From Spirochaetaceae bacterium (GTDB taxonomy: Bacteria; Spirochaetota; Spirochaetia; Treponematales; Treponemataceae): a stretch of 64,000 bases of DNA. Both the position numbers and the translations under genes were made by a program. The stretch is from the NCBI GenBank assembly GCA_017618015.1, contig JAFZVC010000115.1, positions 1 to 64,000 on the forward strand. The letters run 5' to 3'. Of this stretch, positions 16,145 to 25,033 are shown piece by piece; position 1 is the stretch's first letter; every line of letters begins with the position of its first letter. The notes beneath the pieces were generated by a model. That model ran no database searches, was not told the DNA's origin, and saw only the letters and a program-made list of their open reading frames with translations.

Positions 16145-16978
16145 ATGAGTGATAATGCGTCATGCAGCCACGACTGTTCTTCTTGCAGCTCAAACTGCGC
16201 ATCCAGAACAGCTCCTCAGGATCTTCACGAGAAACCGCACGAGGGAACTCACATAAAGAAAGTTATCGCGATTGCCAGCGGAAAGGGCGGTGTCGGTAAG
16301 TCTTTCGTCACTTCCATGCTCGCCGTTCTTATGAGCCGCAAAGGTTTTAAGACTGCCGTGCTCGATGCGGATATTACGGGTCCTTCCGTTCCGCGCGCTT
16401 TCGGACTTAAGGAGAAGGCTGTCGGCAATGACAGCGGTATGTATCCGGTAATGACAAAGACGGGTATCGGCGTTATGTCGCTCAACCTGCTTTTGGAACA
16501 GGACACTGATCCTGTCGTGTGGCGCGGTCCTGTTATCGCGGGTGCGGTAAAGCAGTTCTGGACGGACGTTATGTGGGGCGACATCGATTATATGTTCATC
16601 GATATGCCTCCGGGAACGGGCGATGTTCCTCTGACGGTTTTCCAGTCGATTCCTGTTGACGGTATTGTTATCACGGCTTCTCCGCAGGAGCTTGTTGGCA
16701 TGATTGTCGAGAAAGCCGTTAAAATGGCTGGCATGATGAATATCCCGGTACTCGGTCTTGTTGAGAACATGAGCTACGTTGAGTGCCCTGACTGCGGAAA
16801 GAAAATTGAGATTTTCGGAAAAAGCCATATTGATGAGATTGCAGCCCAGCACGGCGTGAAGACGGTGTGCAAGGTGCCTGTCGTGCCGGATATCGCGGCG
16901 GCAAGCGACGCTGGAAAAATCGAGGAGATTAAAGGCAGCTGGCTTGACGATATGGCATCGATGCTGGAGAAGCTTTAA
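16145..16978 (+). CDS. mrp: Mrp/NBP35 P-loop ATPase, iron-sulfur carrier
   Basis: 277 residues. Deviant Walker A SGKGGVGKSFV, switch I DADITGPSVPRAFG, Walker B FIDMPPGTGDVPLT, and the C-terminal CPDCGKK pair that holds a bridging 4Fe-4S cluster. The N-terminus has additional cysteines (SCSHDCSSCSSNC), as in NBP35-like members. It loads Fe-S clusters onto apoproteins in the cytoplasm. AGAGG precedes the start by about 10 bases. Its stop overlaps the end of the convergent esterase gene by four bases. Confidence 0.93.
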   Translation: MSDNASCSHDCSSCSSNCASRTAPQDLHEKPHEGTHIKKVIAIASGKGGVGKSFVTSMLAVLMSRKGFKTAVLDADITGPSVPRAFGLKEKAVGNDSGMYPVMTKTGIGVMSLNLLLEQDTDPVVWRGPVIAGAVKQFWTDVMWGDIDYMFIDMPPGTGDVPLTVFQSIPVDGIVITASPQELVGMIVEKAVKMAGMMNIPVLGLVENMSYVECPDCGKKIEIFGKSHIDEIAAQHGVKTVCKVPVVPDIAAASDAGKIEEIKGSWLDDMASMLEKL

Positions 16979-18111
16979 GTCGCCGGAAACTCGGTTACAA
17001 TAACTGCGTCATTGCTCTTAAGCTCTGGCGCAGTTTTTTTTCGTTTTAAGAACGCGTCAAACAACTCCAAGTGACAGCGGCACAAGTTCTGATGAAGCGC
17101 CTCTGCCGGAAGATTTCCTACCATCGATTTTGCAGGGAGCAGGAACTTCATGTCGCTGAACCCGAAATGCTTCATATCCCTGAAAAAAACTTTGTACACT
17201 GTTTTCGTGTGGTTCGTGTAAACTCTGGTGACCACACTCTCGTTATCCTTTCCGCTTACCTGAAGAAAAGGCTTTTCCATCACGGTGTTCGTGTAGTCAC
17301 CGAAGAGAGCTCCGTCCAGATTTATGCCGCAGACATATTCCGGTTTCTCCGCGCAAAGCCTGTAAGCCACGTTTCCTCCATAGGAATGACCTGTCGCTCC
17401 TATTCCTTTTTCAAAATCGATTAAATCCGAAAGATTCTTTTTCGCATAATCGACGGATGCATCCACGTCTTTTACCCATTCATCAAGACGGCTCTGCAAA
17501 AAGCTGCAGTATTTATTCTGGAAAACGTCGAACTTGTGCGAAAGCTCCTCTTTCGTTCCTTTTTCTTTTGTGAGCTTCAACGCCGCAAATACACCGCGCC
17601 AATATGGATTGTACGTTTTTTTGCTTAGACTTTTGTCAAAGAAGACAAAACGACCGTCATCAGTCTCTTCGTCAAACTCCGTGCACAAAGCTTCTCTTGA
17701 ATGAGCGACGGAAAGAACGACATATCCGTGAGATGCAAGCTCTATACAAAGAAAAGAATTAGCTTCGCGATAAGAATTATAACCGTGGTTGAAAACGATA
17801 AGCGGGAATTTTTGTCCTGGAATTCTTGGGGCATTTTCATAGCATTCCGATGTGTTCTGCCCCGATGACTCAAGCTTTCCGAAATTGGGCGCAATCATAA
17901 ACGCCCTTTTAATTCCCTCCGTAATCTGAGGCGACATATATCTTGCCTTAGGCAGATTCACGACATCGCTTTTGAGGACTGGATAATAAACGCGAGAAGC
18001 GATGCTCCTCATTTTTGATGGCTCCATCACCTCTTTCCTATGATTTTTGATCGTGTAAGTAAATGTTCCTACCGCATATTCGCCTGTTGGAACTGGTGCA
18101 TTTATTTTCAT
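16975..18111 (-). CDS. Alpha/beta hydrolase, PAF-acetylhydrolase-like esterase
   Basis: 378 residues. Nucleophile elbow GATGHSYGGN, oxyanion region VFNHGYNSYRE, and histidine segment MKHFGFSDM; similar to bacterial members of the platelet-activating-factor acetylhydrolase isoform II group. No signal peptide, so cytoplasmic. It begins within the stop of the TetR gene (ATGA), so the repressor and enzyme form one operon, and the enzyme may degrade the ligand or an ester drug that lifts repression. Confidence 0.82.
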   Translation of the reverse strand: MKINAPVPTGEYAVGTFTYTIKNHRKEVMEPSKMRSIASRVYYPVLKSDVVNLPKARYMSPQITEGIKRAFMIAPNFGKLESSGQNTSECYENAPRIPGQKFPLIVFNHGYNSYREANSFLCIELASHGYVVLSVAHSREALCTEFDEETDDGRFVFFDKSLSKKTYNPYWRGVFAALKLTKEKGTKEELSHKFDVFQNKYCSFLQSRLDEWVKDVDASVDYAKKNLSDLIDFEKGIGATGHSYGGNVAYRLCAEKPEYVCGINLDGALFGDYTNTVMEKPFLQVSGKDNESVVTRVYTNHTKTVYKVFFRDMKHFGFSDMKFLLPAKSMVGNLPAEALHQNLCRCHLELFDAFLKRKKTAPELKSNDAVIVTEFPAT

Positions 18112-18773
18112 TTTACGTTGCCTCCGAAAAGAAGAATTATTGATTTGGCGAGGACTTCAAAAAGCTCGCGGGGTTTACAGTCCACATGCATTATTCCGTG
18201 TCCGTAACAGGCAGAAAGGATGCAGTTCATTTCAATTCCCACGTATGATGCCGACAAGAACCTTAGGATAGCTTCCGGCTCAGCTTGGGGAGTTATTTTA
18301 TTATTTGCGGCAGCTTCTGCAAGAAGAGGAAGTGTCACTTTCGCAAGATAATCGAAATTGCTATTTCCCTTTGTGTGTTCAATGATTTTGGCAGCCCGCT
18401 CCGGCTCGTTTATCGCAAGGACAGTAAGATCAAAATTGATTTTCTGTATGTCCAGAAGATGTTTTTCCATCGTATCTGCAAGGACATCGCACATTTTATA
18501 GACGGCATCCTCAAAGCCGATTTTTGTGTTTTTTCTGATTTCTTCCAAGCGGTCAATGAAGTTGTAGTCCGTCCGCATTCCGGCAATCATGTCGCACAAA
18601 ATTTCGTCGAGGTTTTTGTAAAACCGGTAGATGCCGCCCTGGGATAATCCAGTCTCTTCAATCAGGTCAGTCATCGTCACCATTTCGACGGGCTTTCTGA
18701 GGCACACTTTGTATGTGCAGTCAACGATGTATTTCTTCTTGTTCTCGATGTATTCTTCTGAAACTTTTGGCAT
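18108..18773 (-). CDS. TetR-family repressor
   Basis: 221 residues. N-terminal TetR HTH: MTDLIEETGLSQGGIYRFYKN. The ligand domain is variable. First gene of the operon with the PAF-hydrolase-like esterase. A 30-base palindrome centred on ACTAGT lies 97 bases upstream at the promoter and is the likely operator, so autoregulation is expected. Confidence 0.88.
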   Translation of the reverse strand: MPKVSEEYIENKKKYIVDCTYKVCLRKPVEMVTMTDLIEETGLSQGGIYRFYKNLDEILCDMIAGMRTDYNFIDRLEEIRKNTKIGFEDAVYKMCDVLADTMEKHLLDIQKINFDLTVLAINEPERAAKIIEHTKGNSNFDYLAKVTLPLLAEAAANNKITPQAEPEAILRFLSASYVGIEMNCILSACYGHGIMHVDCKPRELFEVLAKSIILLFGGNVK

Positions 18774-18869
18774 AGGCTCCTCTGCGTGGTCGAGTTTTCG
18801 CGCGAATCACGGGTATTTTCGCGTTAGGGCGCAGTCGGGCGCGAAACTTCGGCAATGGCGACTGGCGCG

Positions 18870-18899
18870 AATAAAAATGAAACTAGTTTCATTTTTATT
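18870..18899. promoter_or_regulatory. 30-bp perfect palindrome, TetR operator
   Basis: AAATGAAACTAGTTTCATTT is the core; symmetry extends to positions 18870 and 18899. It starts next to the -10 box of the TetR promoter, covering the RNA start. Confidence 0.8.
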
Positions 18900-18925
18900 T
18901 TAATATATCCCACCTTTTAAAGCAA
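18897..18925 (-). promoter_or_regulatory. Promoter of the TetR-esterase operon
   Basis: TTGCTT (plus 18920-18925), 17-base spacer, TAAAAT (18897-18902) on the minus strand. Confidence 0.7.
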
Positions 18926-19172
18926 CTGATTTTTCCGAAGGCACGGAATGAGGGGGAAGCACGCTGGAAACTTCGTGCTCCGCACTCGTTGCGACCCCCT
19001 CTGCGGGCCTAGCAGCTTTCAGTTTCGCCCGCAACGCCCTGGCTTGTCCGTTCACCCTTCAGCTGCCTTGCGGAGAAATCGGAAACGCTATATCATCGTG
19101 GCAAGCGGATAAACCGCATTACAAAAGCCAGGAGCGCACCAGTACTGACCGCAGTGCCCGGCTACCCCAGAT
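18926..19172. other. GC-rich intergenic stretch
   Basis: 18950-19075 is GC-rich non-coding DNA (GACCCCCTCTGCGGGCC and nearby) similar in texture to 11277-11420 and 48620-48700. No gene seen; the promoter of the methyltransferase gene is not clear. Confidence 0.35.
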
Positions 19173-19850
19173 ATGCGCGAGTTTACAGTGAGTGACGTAG
19201 AATCATTAAAACAAGAAGCCCGGGAAAAAGGCATTCCCGTCATGCAGGACGAAGGATTGAGCTTTATTTGCGACTATATCCGCGCGCATAACGTCCGGAC
19301 GATACTCGAAATCGGGAGCGCGACCGGCTGTTCCGCTATCCAGTTCGCGTCCGTTTCTGAGGATATTCGCATTGTCACAGTGGAGCTTGATGAAGAACGG
19401 TTTGAACAGGCTGTGAAAAACATCGCGGACGCGGGGCTTTCTGACCGGGTGCACGTCATTCACGGCGATGCGCTCAAAGCGGAAACTTTCGCGCGAGTAG
19501 AGGCAGAACTTACCGAGCTTGCGTCTGTGGCGGACGCCGCCGCCGGAGAAACGCCCGCCAGCACTTCAAAAGCCACCGCCGACCTTATCTTCCTTGATGC
19601 CGCGAAATCACAATACATCGCTTTTTTCGAGATGTACGAAAAACTTCTTTCACCACACGGCGCGATAATCAGCGACAATTTGCTGTTCCACGGCATGACC
19701 GCCGGCTATCGAAAAACATATAACTACAACACGATAAAACTTTTGCGCAAAATCCGTGGTTTCATCATCTATTTGATGGCGAACAAACAATTCGATACGG
19801 CATTTCACACAATCGGCGACGGAGTTTCCGTGAGCACAAGACGAGAATAG
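19173..19850 (+). CDS. trmR: TrmR-like SAM O-methyltransferase
   Basis: 225 residues. Class I methyltransferase of the O-methyltransferase 3 family: GIPVMQDEGLSFI, glycine-rich ILEIGSATGCSAIQFA, acidic VTVELDEERF, metal-site LIFLDAAKSQY and ISDNLLFHG. The closest type is TrmR (YrrM), which methylates 5-hydroxyuridine at tRNA position 34 to mo5U. Supporting this, the convergent neighbour is a U32 protein, the family that makes 5-hydroxyuridine. An Ala/Ser-rich stretch (SVADAAAGETPASTSKA) at about residues 115-132 looks inserted. The 3' end overlaps the U32 gene by 46 bases. Confidence 0.8.
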   Translation: MREFTVSDVESLKQEAREKGIPVMQDEGLSFICDYIRAHNVRTILEIGSATGCSAIQFASVSEDIRIVTVELDEERFEQAVKNIADAGLSDRVHVIHGDALKAETFARVEAELTELASVADAAAGETPASTSKATADLIFLDAAKSQYIAFFEMYEKLLSPHGAIISDNLLFHGMTAGYRKTYNYNTIKLLRKIRGFIIYLMANKQFDTAFHTIGDGVSVSTRRE

Positions 19851-22300
19851 CTTTTATCGAGCTTGAGGCATGAGTAAAACCCCGGTCTTTTCTCCGCGAT
19901 TATCGATTCGCCCTGTCTGCCAACAAGAGAGACGGCACGCTCGCAGTTTTTAAGGCATTCTCTGTCTGCCGCCGCTTTTTTGCAGCCGGAAGCCCGCCCA
20001 ACAAGGCATTGGCGGCTTTGCATAAGGAAGTTTTTTGCCGATGGTAAAAGCCACAACTCAGTATTGTCCGGCAGCGTCATATTCGCCAATTGTTCCGCCG
20101 TCGTTTCGGGTGACGGAATAAACGCGGGGCATTTGAATTGCTTGGAATACTCCGCGATAGAATATGAGTTTGTGATGTTAAGGTGAAATCCCGGAACGAC
20201 GGAAAAGCCCGCGTTGCTGGCGGCGGAAAGAAGCCCTGCGTTCTCGCAGATGACCGTCCGAATGGGGTGCGTTTTTTTGGGCGTGTGTGGCGAATTTTCG
20301 GGGCATGGCGAGTTTGTGCCGCTTTTTGAGGTTTGCATTGCCGCCAGCTCTGACAAGAAGTCGATTGCTGCGGCAAAGTCGTTTTCAAAGAGAATCGCTG
20401 GGAAATACGGGATTACGTCGCGGTGTGCGTTAAGAAAACTGATGTATTCGTCGCGCACTCCGTCACGGAACAAAACAGGAATCTCAAGAGCGAAAATCGC
20501 GTTTGTGTGCGCGGTGTACTCATCGGGCGAATGAAGAAGCGTGATAGTGCGGAAGTTTTTCGGGTTTGCCTGTTTGCCATCCAAGTGCGGAACGGAAACA
20601 GTTGATGATGGGTCGCACAGCTTTTCGGACATAGTTGCTGTTTCCAGAAGTGGGTTTTCCGCTTGGGGCGCGGCGGAAAGGAGTTTTTCGGCGAGCAAAG
20701 CAACGGCTTTCCGCCTGATTTCGTTCAGCTCACCAAGCGGCAAAAATACGCCCGGCTTAAGTTTTTCGCAGTCAATTTCAGAAAGGTAAAAGTTTGTGTC
20801 GCCAAGCCTTCCGAACTTTCCGGCGACAGTTTCTTCATCGAGGCTCCGCTTTTGCGCGGCAGAAAGCAGAGTTTCTGAGCGGACGGTGACAGCGACATTT
20901 TTTCCTGTTTCCTCGCCCTGAATGGTCCATACCGTTTCAAGAAATCCGTCCAGCTGACCGCCAACATGAACTGAAACTGCCGTTTTTCCTGTTTCAGTAG
21001 CGTCCGCGCTACGCGCGATAGCATTGTCCACCCCTCGCGAATCCGCCACGCTGGAAGCAAGCGTTTTTTTCAGTTCCGCGAGCGCATCGTCACTCAAAAA
21101 GTGTTTTATCCGCAGGATGCTCTGCCCCGACATTATCTTTCCATTAAGTTTGCCATTTATCGCAATTTTTGCAGAAATCTGCTTTGAGCCCACTTTTTCT
21201 ACGCTTTTAACTGACGCATTGCATATAAAAGCTCCGTCTTTTCCGTAAATTGCGACTTCATCGTCTTTTTCCGGGGCAGAATCTGCAAGCGCGAGCAAAA
21301 GCGTCTTACTGTCCGCCCTAAAAGACACGACCGAGCCGCACTCCGTCCAAGAGTGGTCTTTTTTGCCGGATGTGAACATATCGCGCGAAATGCTCTTTTC
21401 TAAGTAGCCAGCGGAAAATCCTCTGTTCATAGAGAGCGAAAGCCGCTTATCAGCAGACGCAATTTTGCCGCCATTTTCAAGCTTGTCGAGCTGCTCGCGC
21501 CATGCGGACGTTACAGCGTATACGTAATCTGCGCTTTTAATGCGTCCTTCTATTTTCAAACTGCATGATGTGCCGCACACTTCAACAAGCTCTTTTATAC
21601 TGCCGAACGCGCAGTTATCTTTCAAATTAAACGGCGTTAAATATTTTTTTTCTGTTGAGCGCGGCGCGCCACAAGAAACGGTATCTGCACAAAACTCCCG
21701 GCGACACGGCTGAACGCACTGTCCTCTGTTGCCCGGCAATCCGTAAAGCCCGCCCGAAAAATAACACTGCCCTGAGTATGATATGCAATATGCGCCGTGG
21801 ATAAAAACTTCGGGCACAATGGAGTTCGCGTGCATAAAAGAGGCGAGCGGCTTTATCTCGTCCAACGAAAGCTCGCGGCTCAAATTGATTTGAGAAACGC
21901 CCATTTCGGCAAGTAGCTGACACTGCGCAATGTTATGCGTCGTCATCTGTGTTGATGCGTGAATTTCAAGATCGGGAAAAGCGTTTTTCAGGACGGAGAT
22001 CATGCCTAAATCCTGCACGATAACCGCATCGATTCCGCTTTTGTACGCCGCGCCCACAAGCTCCAATGCATCCGAAAACTCATTGTCGTAAAAAACGATG
22101 TTGAGCGTCATGTACATGCGGACGTTATGTGCGTGGGCGATTTTTGTAAGATAAGACAACCGTTCCAAACTGATGTTCGTTGCCCGCTCGCGTGCGTTGA
22201 AGCGGTTTGTGCCGAAGTAAACGGCATCCGCACCAGCCGCGATTGCTGCAAAAAACGCGTCCTCCGAGCCTGCCGGAGCAAGAAGTTCTATTTTGTGCAT
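19805..22300 (-). CDS. U32 'peptidase' family protein, tRNA/rRNA hydroxylation type, with DUF3656
   Basis: 831 residues. N-terminal U32 core: LLAPAGSEDAFFAAIAAGAD, then HGAYCISYSGQCYFSG and NRGQCVQPCRREF with the four cysteines of an Fe-S cluster. The middle and C-terminal parts fit the DUF3656 architecture of RlhA (5-hydroxycytidine in 23S rRNA) and of longer TrhP-type proteins (5-hydroxyuridine in tRNA). Because its convergent partner is TrmR-like, a tRNA role is favoured; RlhA is the alternative. A segment near residues 415-435 (VADSRGVDNAIARSADATE) looks like an in-frame insertion. ATG has GGAG seven bases before it. Confidence 0.82.
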   Translation of the reverse strand: MHKIELLAPAGSEDAFFAAIAAGADAVYFGTNRFNARERATNISLERLSYLTKIAHAHNVRMYMTLNIVFYDNEFSDALELVGAAYKSGIDAVIVQDLGMISVLKNAFPDLEIHASTQMTTHNIAQCQLLAEMGVSQINLSRELSLDEIKPLASFMHANSIVPEVFIHGAYCISYSGQCYFSGGLYGLPGNRGQCVQPCRREFCADTVSCGAPRSTEKKYLTPFNLKDNCAFGSIKELVEVCGTSCSLKIEGRIKSADYVYAVTSAWREQLDKLENGGKIASADKRLSLSMNRGFSAGYLEKSISRDMFTSGKKDHSWTECGSVVSFRADSKTLLLALADSAPEKDDEVAIYGKDGAFICNASVKSVEKVGSKQISAKIAINGKLNGKIMSGQSILRIKHFLSDDALAELKKTLASSVADSRGVDNAIARSADATETGKTAVSVHVGGQLDGFLETVWTIQGEETGKNVAVTVRSETLLSAAQKRSLDEETVAGKFGRLGDTNFYLSEIDCEKLKPGVFLPLGELNEIRRKAVALLAEKLLSAAPQAENPLLETATMSEKLCDPSSTVSVPHLDGKQANPKNFRTITLLHSPDEYTAHTNAIFALEIPVLFRDGVRDEYISFLNAHRDVIPYFPAILFENDFAAAIDFLSELAAMQTSKSGTNSPCPENSPHTPKKTHPIRTVICENAGLLSAASNAGFSVVPGFHLNITNSYSIAEYSKQFKCPAFIPSPETTAEQLANMTLPDNTELWLLPSAKNFLMQSRQCLVGRASGCKKAAADRECLKNCERAVSLVGRQGESIIAEKRPGFYSCLKLDKSYSRLVLTETPSPIV

Positions 22301-22373
22301 CGTTTCTCCATTAGGGCAGTCCCGTTAGTTACGCTGATATCCGTGCGGCGGTCGCATTTTGAAACGGATTCCA

Positions 22374-24158
22374 TCATTTCCAACTGGATGGAACTGATAT
22401 TTGTACGAGCCGAGGTCCGCTTCCGGTTTTTGGGAACGCGAAAAGCTCCCAATCGGCGCAAGGTTTGTCAGCGGTACAAGCACCTTCGGTAATAAGCGCG
22501 GTTCCGTCTATGTGACGTGATGGGATGCCGAATGCCTCTGCAATCGACGCGATGTCAGACGGCTTTTTGTACGCGCTCGCGCTGTATCGGTGCTTGAAAC
22601 CGCTCGCCTGAAGCTGCTTAACAAGCCCAAGAGCGTTGTTGTCTATTACGGCAAGCGTGATGTCGCAGTTAAGCTCGGCAAGCGTCGCAAGCTCCTGAAC
22701 GTTCATCATTATGGAACCGTCGCCGGAAATACACAAAATACGCTTGCCGGGAGAGGCGAGCGCGGCTCCGATTGCCGCCGGAAGCCCAAAGCCCATCGTT
22801 CCGAGCGACCCGGATGTTAAAAGCTGTCTTGGCTCCGTAAAAGGATAGCCCTGCGCCGTCCACATTTGGTGCTGACCTACGTCAGTTACAACGACGATGT
22901 TCTTTTTGTCGAGGCCAGCGCGGGTTGCGGCTTCCGGCAAACACGCGATAAGCCTTGCGCCTTCTGAAGCCGTTTCCTGCGGTGCGGAACTTGCCGCCGC
23001 GCGCGAAACGCTAGTAGTCTCTGGGGCGCACGAAACTCCAACCGCGCGCGAAAAGCCCGCAGAGTCGCGAGCCGCGCTGCACAAAACGCCCGCCGCACCA
23101 GAAGCCTCAACAAGTTCCGGGCTGCGTCTGCCACCCCGCGCCTTGCCGCTCCGAATACACTCCGCGAGCACCGGTAACGCGGTTTCCGTGTCGGCGACGG
23201 CGGAAACACTCGACTCAACAAGCTTGTCTATCTCCGCTGCGTCTATATCTATGTGAAGAATCTTTCCTTTGCAATAAGAAGCTTTTCTTCCGGCTGCACG
23301 CTCATCAAAACGAACTCCAGCCGCCAGAATAACATCTGCGTTCATAAGAGCATCGTTCGCTTTTTGGCAGCCGTAAACACCCGTCATTCCGTAGAAGCAG
23401 CGGTGCTCCGAAGAAAGCGCGCAAAGTCCCATCAGGCTTGTTACGACAGGAGCTGGGAAAACTTCCAGAAAATCAAGGAGCCCCTTCCGTGCTGAAGTTG
23501 AAGTACAGCCGCCGCCCGCAAAAATCACAGGATTTTCCGCCTTGAGCAAAATATCCGCGAACTCGTTCATTTTGCAGACAAGTTCTTTTCCCTGCGTGCG
23601 GAATCTTGCTGCCTGACGTGTCTTTTTGCCCGGCTCCGGCCACTCTTCAAACGTTACGGTTTGCTGCTGGACATTCACCGGAATATCTATCAGTACAGGT
23701 CCCGGCCGCCCCGATGCTGCTATTGAGAACGCCTCTGGAATGACACGAAGAAGTTCCTCTGCGGAAGAAACAAGAACGCTGTGTTTTGTTATAGGAAAAG
23801 AAAGCCCGAATGTATCTGCTTCCTGAAACGCGTCAGTTCCGATAAAGCTCGTGGCGACCTGTCCAGTTATTGCTACAAGCGGTATGGAATCTGCCTTTGC
23901 GTCGGCGATTGCCGTAAGAAGGTTCATCGCGCCGGGACCGCTCGTCGCAAGACAAACAGCCGGCATACCCGTGGAGCGCGCGATGCCCTGCGCTATAAAA
24001 CCGCCTGCCTGCTCCTGTCTTACGAGAATATGTTTTATGCTGCTGTTGTAGAGCGCGTCATAAATCGGAAGAATCGAACCGCCCGGAATTCCAGCGACGG
24101 TCGTTATCCCTTGTCGTTCAAGAAGTTTTATGACTAACTGCGCACCTGTAGCTTCCAT
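22374..24158 (-). CDS. ilvB: Acetolactate synthase large subunit
   Basis: 594 residues. ThDP-dependent enzyme joining two pyruvates (or pyruvate and 2-ketobutyrate) in branched-chain amino acid synthesis. Seen: GIPGGSILPIYDAL, the catalytic Glu in LVRQEQAGGFIAQG, GPGAMNLLTAIADA, and the ThDP motif GDGSIMMN...DNNALG. Between the second and third domains (about 345-405) is an Ala/Ser-rich stretch with two imperfect repeats (FSRAVGVSCAPETT / VSRAAASSAPQETA) not typical of the family. No regulatory ilvN follows in the window. TAAAAT lies six bases before ATG with a good -35 and no ribosome site: probably leaderless. Confidence 0.92.
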   Translation of the reverse strand: MEATGAQLVIKLLERQGITTVAGIPGGSILPIYDALYNSSIKHILVRQEQAGGFIAQGIARSTGMPAVCLATSGPGAMNLLTAIADAKADSIPLVAITGQVATSFIGTDAFQEADTFGLSFPITKHSVLVSSAEELLRVIPEAFSIAASGRPGPVLIDIPVNVQQQTVTFEEWPEPGKKTRQAARFRTQGKELVCKMNEFADILLKAENPVIFAGGGCTSTSARKGLLDFLEVFPAPVVTSLMGLCALSSEHRCFYGMTGVYGCQKANDALMNADVILAAGVRFDERAAGRKASYCKGKILHIDIDAAEIDKLVESSVSAVADTETALPVLAECIRSGKARGGRRSPELVEASGAAGVLCSAARDSAGFSRAVGVSCAPETTSVSRAAASSAPQETASEGARLIACLPEAATRAGLDKKNIVVVTDVGQHQMWTAQGYPFTEPRQLLTSGSLGTMGFGLPAAIGAALASPGKRILCISGDGSIMMNVQELATLAELNCDITLAVIDNNALGLVKQLQASGFKHRYSASAYKKPSDIASIAEAFGIPSRHIDGTALITEGACTADKPCADWELFAFPKTGSGPRLVQISVPSSWK

Positions 24159-24164
24159 ATCGTA

Positions 24165-24193
24165 ATTTTACGAAATACAACGGAAAGTGACAA
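24165..24193 (-). promoter_or_regulatory. ilvB promoter, apparently leaderless
   Basis: TTGTCA (plus 24188-24193), 17-base spacer, TAAAAT (24165-24170); only six bases separate the -10 box from the ATG at 24158. Confidence 0.65.
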
Positions 24194-24322
24194 GTAATCG
24201 GAGTCAATCTGCTAAATGCTTTAACGTAATAAAAAAGTTTTTTCCCAAATTTTAGATAAAATTTAGAAACATATAGTACAATAAAAGTGAATTATAATAT
24301 TCGCTATAGGAGCGTTGATATT

Positions 24323-25033
24323 TTGAAAGGTGATAAGGCTATTCTTGTAGTCGAAGATAGTGAGCGATTAAACGATTTTATTTCCAGTCAATTACAGAAA
24401 AACGGATATACTGTTACACAGGCTTTTAACGGAAAACAGGCGTTTAAAAATTTACAGAACGGTTATTTTGATCTTGTTATTCTTGATATAAAACTTGGTG
24501 ATATCGACGGTCTTCAGATACTTAAAACTATACGTGCGCAGGATAAAATTCTTCCTGTTATGATTATTTCGTCAATTTCAGATGACGAGACAAAAATCGA
24601 AGGTTTTAGAATCGGTTGTGATGATTATCTTACAAAACCATTCTACGCAAATGATATGCTTATGCGTGTTGAGCGCATGATTGCCCGCAGCGAGATTGGT
24701 GGGCTTCAGCACGTTCCTGTTAAGCAAGTTATGACAGCCGGTCCGTTCGAGGCGGATGTCGCCTCTCAGACAATCAGAAAAAACGGAACAATAATTCCTA
24801 TGCGGAAAAAGTATTTTGACATCATGGTTTATTTTATGAACAACCCGAATGTCGTTATTCCGTTCAAAACGCTGTACGAACAAGTATGGAACAAAGAAGC
24901 TCCTGATCAGAACGTTGTAGAAAGCAATCTGTACGTAAACATCAGGAATTTGCGTATGCTCGTAGAGGATGACGCATCTTCCCCAAGTTTTATACAGTCC
25001 GTACGCGATACCGGTTATATCTTTATTGTCTAA
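24323..25033 (+). CDS. OmpR-type response regulator
   Basis: Receiver domain (acidic pair Glu11/Asp12 in VVEDSE, phosphorylation site Asp55 in VILDIKLGD, lysine in YLTKPF) and a C-terminal winged helix (FKTLYEQVWNKEAP, VVESNLYVNIRNLRM, TGYIFIV). I place the start at TTG 24323 because AGGAG lies ten bases before it and MKGDKAILVVEDSE is a normal receiver start; a GTG at 24287 gives 12 extra residues. It ends convergently with, and overlaps by 11 bases, the large sensor kinase on the other strand, its likely partner. Confidence 0.88.
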   Translation: MKGDKAILVVEDSERLNDFISSQLQKNGYTVTQAFNGKQAFKNLQNGYFDLVILDIKLGDIDGLQILKTIRAQDKILPVMIISSISDDETKIEGFRIGCDDYLTKPFYANDMLMRVERMIARSEIGGLQHVPVKQVMTAGPFEADVASQTIRKNGTIIPMRKKYFDIMVYFMNNPNVVIPFKTLYEQVWNKEAPDQNVVESNLYVNIRNLRMLVEDDASSPSFIQSVRDTGYIFIV

